From Lachnospiraceae bacterium (lineage in GTDB: Bacteria > Bacillota > Clostridia > Lachnospirales > Lachnospiraceae), in NCBI GenBank assembly GCA_016288005.1, contig JAEEXY010000020.1, forward strand, positions 1 through 43,751: DNA of 43,751 bases, read 5' to 3'. Shown piece after piece: positions 41,335 through 43,751 of this stretch; positions within the stretch are counted from its first letter, which is position 1, and every line of letters starts with the position of its first letter. The notes below the pieces were generated by a model. That model worked only from the letters and a program-made list of their open reading frames with translations, made no database searches and was not told the DNA's origin. Both the position numbers and the translations under genes were made by a program.

Positions 41335-42522
41335 ATGGGTTCAAAAGGACGATTTGGCATTCACGGAGGGCAGTATATTCCCGAAACCCTGATGAATGCG
41401 GTGAATGAGCTGGAGGAAGCATACCTTAAGTATAAGGACGATCCGGACTTTAAGAGGGAGCTCGCGACACTGCTGGACGAATACGCGAACAGGCCGAGCA
41501 GGCTCTACTACGCCGAGAAGATGACTAAGGACCTCGGCGGCGCGAAGATATATTTAAAGCGCGAGGATCTCAATCATACCGGCGCTCATAAGATAAACAA
41601 CGTGCTCGGTCAGGCGCTGCTCGCAAAGAAGATGGGCAAGACCAGGCTTATTGCGGAGACGGGCGCGGGCCAGCATGGTGTGGCCACGGCTACGGCAGCG
41701 GCGCTCATGGGCATGGAATGCGTGATCTACATGGGCGAAGAGGATACGAAGAGACAGGCGCTGAACGTCTACAGGATGCGTCTGCTCGGAGCCACGGTCA
41801 TTCCCGTAAAGACCGGCACCGCTACATTAAAGGACGCGGTTTCCGAGGCGTTCCGTGAGTGGACCGGCAGGATAGATGACACGCATTACTGCCTCGGTTC
41901 CGTTATGGGGCCTCATCCTTTCCCCACGATCGTACGCGATTTCCAGGCGGTCATCTCGCGCGAGATAAAGGCGCAGATGCTCGAAAAGGAAGGCAGACTG
42001 CCCGACGCGGTCATAGCATGCGTCGGCGGCGGATCAAATGCGATAGGAAGCTTTTATGATTTCATTGAGGACAAAGAGGTGCGGCTGATCGGAGCGGAGG
42101 CTGCGGGGCGCGGCATCGATACAAAAGAGACCGCGGCAACGATAGCGACAGGCAATCTCGGTATATTCCACGGCATGAAGTCCTATTTCTGTCAGGACGA
42201 ATACGGTCAGATAGCGCCGGTTTACTCGATATCCGCGGGCCTTGACTATCCCGGCATCGGACCCGAACATGCGCATCTGCATGACATCGGACGCGCCGAG
42301 TATGTGCCCGTGACCGACGCTGAAGCGGTCGAAGCATTTGAATATCTGTCACGGACCGAGGGCATCATCCCTGCGATCGAGTCGGCACACGCCGTGGCTC
42401 ACGCCATGAAGATCGCGCCGGCGATGGGCAAGGACAAGATAATCGTCATCACGCTCTCGGGGCGCGGAGACAAGGACTGCGCGGCTATCGCCAGATACAG
42501 AGGGGAGGATATCCATGAGTAA
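41335..42522 (+). CDS. trpB: Tryptophan synthase beta chain
   Basis: This 395-residue PLP enzyme condenses indole with serine. The PLP lysine is Lys86 in [35 protein letters not shown] and the phosphate-binding [10 protein letters not shown] loop follow. The length and the N-terminal [16 protein letters not shown] segment mark the TrpB1 type. AGGAG lies upstream of ATG 41335. It overlaps trpA by 8 bases. Confidence 0.97.
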   Translation: MGSKGRFGIHGGQYIPETLMNAVNELEEAYLKYKDDPDFKRELATLLDEYANRPSRLYYAEKMTKDLGGAKIYLKREDLNHTGAHKINNVLGQALLAKKMGKTRLIAETGAGQHGVATATAAALMGMECVIYMGEEDTKRQALNVYRMRLLGATVIPVKTGTATLKDAVSEAFREWTGRIDDTHYCLGSVMGPHPFPTIVRDFQAVISREIKAQMLEKEGRLPDAVIACVGGGSNAIGSFYDFIEDKEVRLIGAEAAGRGIDTKETAATIATGNLGIFHGMKSYFCQDEYGQIAPVYSISAGLDYPGIGPEHAHLHDIGRAEYVPVTDAEAVEAFEYLSRTEGIIPAIESAHAVAHAMKIAPAMGKDKIIVITLSGRGDKDCAAIARYRGEDIHE

Positions 42523-43291
42523 GATAAGCAGAGCATTTGCGAACGGAAAGGCATTTGTGGCCTTTGTGACATGCGGAGATCCGGACCTCGAGACGACCGT
42601 AAAGATCGTAAAGAGCATGGCTGACAACGGAGCTGATCTGATAGAGCTCGGGATACCTTTCTCGGACCCGACCGCCGAAGGCCCCGTGATCCAGGGTGCG
42701 TCGCTTCGCGCACTCAATTCGGGAACAACGACCGACAAGATATTCGATATGGTGCGCGAGATCAGGGCATATACCGACATCCCGATGGTGTTCATGACCT
42801 ACGCGAACGTTATTTTCTCCTACGGCGCGGAGCGTTTTATGGAGAGGGCAGCAACGCTTGGCATAGACGGCCTGATACTGCCGGACATCCCCTTTGAGGA
42901 GAAGGAAGAGTTCGACGCGACCTGCGACAAATACGGTCTCGAGCTGATCTCGATGATCGCTCCTACCTCGGGACAGCGCATCTCGATGATCGCAAAGCAG
43001 GCAAAGGGCTTTATCTACCTGGTTTCCTCGCTCGGCGTTACCGGCATGCGCACGAACATCACTACGGACATCCCTTCGATGGTCAAAATAGTCCGCGAGA
43101 GCACAAATGTACCCGTAGCAGTGGGCTTCGGCATATCGACACCCGAGCAGGCCCGTGCGATGTACGAAGCATCGGACGGCGCCATAGTTGGTTCCGCGAT
43201 CGTGAAGATCGTCGAAAAGTACGGCAGGGACGCCGCAGGCCCGGTGGGAGAGTACGTAAAGAGCATGAAAGCAGCCGCAGCGGGGCTGTGA
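42515..43291 (+). CDS. trpA: Tryptophan synthase alpha chain
   Basis: This 258-residue TIM-barrel subunit splits indole-3-glycerol phosphate and channels indole to TrpB. The motif [17 protein letters not shown] carries Glu44 (the general catalytic Glu49 of Salmonella TrpA). The position of Salmonella Asp60 is Glu55 here (AEG rather than ADG), a substitution I recall in various Firmicutes. [17 protein letters not shown] and the end are normal. It overlaps trpB by 8 bases and is the last trp gene. Confidence 0.96.
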   Translation: MSKISRAFANGKAFVAFVTCGDPDLETTVKIVKSMADNGADLIELGIPFSDPTAEGPVIQGASLRALNSGTTTDKIFDMVREIRAYTDIPMVFMTYANVIFSYGAERFMERAATLGIDGLILPDIPFEEKEEFDATCDKYGLELISMIAPTSGQRISMIAKQAKGFIYLVSSLGVTGMRTNITTDIPSMVKIVRESTNVPVAVGFGISTPEQARAMYEASDGAIVGSAIVKIVEKYGRDAAGPVGEYVKSMKAAAAGL

Positions 43292-43294
43292 TAA

Positions 43295-43330
43295 GAAAAA
43301 GAAAAGGACTCCAGCTTTCACTGGAGTCCT
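43295..43330 (-). terminator. Intrinsic terminator after tRNA-Gln, facing the trp operon
   Basis: AGGACTCCAG (43305-43314) and CTGGAGTCCT (43321-43330) form a perfect 10-bp stem. On the minus strand it is followed by a T-rich run (43295-43304). It mainly ends the tRNA transcript; it may also block transcripts from trpA, though without a T run on that side. Confidence 0.85.
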
Positions 43331-43333
43331 ACG

Positions 43334-43405
43334 CAGCGCTACAAGGATTCGAACCTTGAAATGACGGAGTCAGAGTCCGTTGCCTTACCGTTTGGCGATA
43401 GCGCT
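43334..43405 (-). tRNA. tRNA-Gln (anticodon CUG)
   Basis: The minus-strand 72-nt cloverleaf has acceptor stem AGCGCTA with TAGCGCT, a D arm GCC...GGC, anticodon stem ACGGA/TCCGT with loop CTCTGAC (anticodon CTG, decoding CAG), and a T arm CAAGG TTCGAAT CCTTG. The discriminator base is G. CCA is not encoded. A promoter lies upstream and a terminator downstream. Confidence 0.93.
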
Positions 43406-43424
43406 AAATCAACCAACAGACGAT

Positions 43425-43453
43425 ATTATACTCCCTCAATTTCTAAAATGCAA
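43425..43453 (-). promoter_or_regulatory. Promoter of tRNA-Gln
   Basis: On the minus strand, TTGCAT (43448-43453), a 17-bp spacer and consensus TATAAT (43425-43430) lie 20 bases before the tRNA. The rest of 43454-43630 shows no gene or clear signal. Confidence 0.82.
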
Positions 43454-43630
43454 GTACTTTTTTTCAGTTAATAAAACTTCTTTTAGATCGGTGTTTTTGA
43501 CGCGATCCGCTTCATGTATTACCTGTACAGTCCTTGCCGAAATGAACAAACGCCGGAATCCCGATCGGCAGGAAAAGGCATACAAGGTATGAGCTGTACG
43601 TAAATCTGATAAATATTAAATCCTGATTTA

Positions 43631-43751
43631 TTATCCTAAATACTTCTTCGTAAACTCCACAAACTTTGTCGCGGTGTCGCTCAGATGCGAATAATCCGGG
43701 AATGCTATGCCTATCATGCGGAATGCGGGCGGATAGAGCTGGCAGATCAGG
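43631..43751 (-). CDS. LysR-family regulator-like protein, C-terminal end
   Basis: This minus-strand frame runs in from the right edge and ends at TAA (43631-43633), giving 39 C-terminal residues. The end reads YPPAFRMIGIAFPDYSHLS and then TATKFVEFTKKYLG. Such FxxFtkkyl endings are typical of the effector-binding domain of LysR-type regulators in Clostridia. The DNA-binding domain is outside the window, so the regulon and ligand are unknown. Confidence 0.6.
   Translation of the reverse strand, partial: LICQLYPPAFRMIGIAFPDYSHLSDTATKFVEFTKKYLG

Noticed and set aside
1..43751. Prophage, antiphage defence island or biosynthetic gene cluster
   Set aside because: No integrase, structural phage genes, restriction, toxin-antitoxin, NRPS/PKS or RiPP genes are visible; the content is metabolic, envelope and regulatory.

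Overview
The window looks like chromosome from a moderately GC-rich member of the Clostridia, most likely Lachnospiraceae. The signs are a Trp T-box in front of a trp operon, orphan BlaI/BlaR1-type genes, a BMP-type nucleoside ABC transporter, a CD1871A-type CXXC microprotein, DUF4860 and DUF6440 proteins, strong AGGAGG ribosome binding sites and clear sigma-A promoters with 17-bp spacers. I see no phage genes, CRISPR array, insertion-sequence transposase or rRNA. The family assignment is an inference from gene content.

Left part (1-10.1 kb): the 3' end of a fucose-isomerase-like gene, then a long minus-strand block. Read in the direction of transcription it runs bmpA-like lipoprotein, ABC ATPase, two permeases, a 281-bp nested inverted repeat, an 8-oxoguanine-deaminase-like amidohydrolase, a membrane protein, blaI and blaR1. 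The block reads as purine or nucleoside uptake and salvage, followed by an orphan repressor/protease pair whose promoter and two operators lie at the 3' end of the upstream gene. A palindromic repeat has been absorbed in frame into the deaminase, and a second copy lies at 23.5 kb.

Middle part (10.3-24.3 kb): a topoisomerase III-like gene; then an HD-GYP protein, a GspF/PilC-like membrane protein, four small N-terminally anchored pilin-like or DUF4860 proteins and a PilT-like ATPase. This is a compact type IV pilus-like locus without PilB, a prepilin peptidase or canonical class III signal peptides, and it is the best candidate for an under-described system. It is followed by a structured leader and a secreted transglutaminase-like protein. 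Next is a tightly spaced run: exonuclease III, a lone acetolactate synthase catalytic subunit, a TlpA-like lipoprotein thioredoxin, a 45-residue CXXC microprotein and a NapH-like polyferredoxin. The last three look like an extracytoplasmic redox module.

Right part (24.4-43.7 kb): PspC and DUF6440 proteins on the minus strand; HflX; a GH94 phosphorylase, CotH-kinase lipoprotein and MraY-like transferase in tight succession; two paralogous secreted proteins of unknown function in tandem; a small acidic helical protein; and a full trp operon (trpE, G, D, fused CF, B, A) behind a Trp T-box. The window ends with a minus-strand tRNA-Gln(CUG) and the 3' end of a LysR-like regulator.
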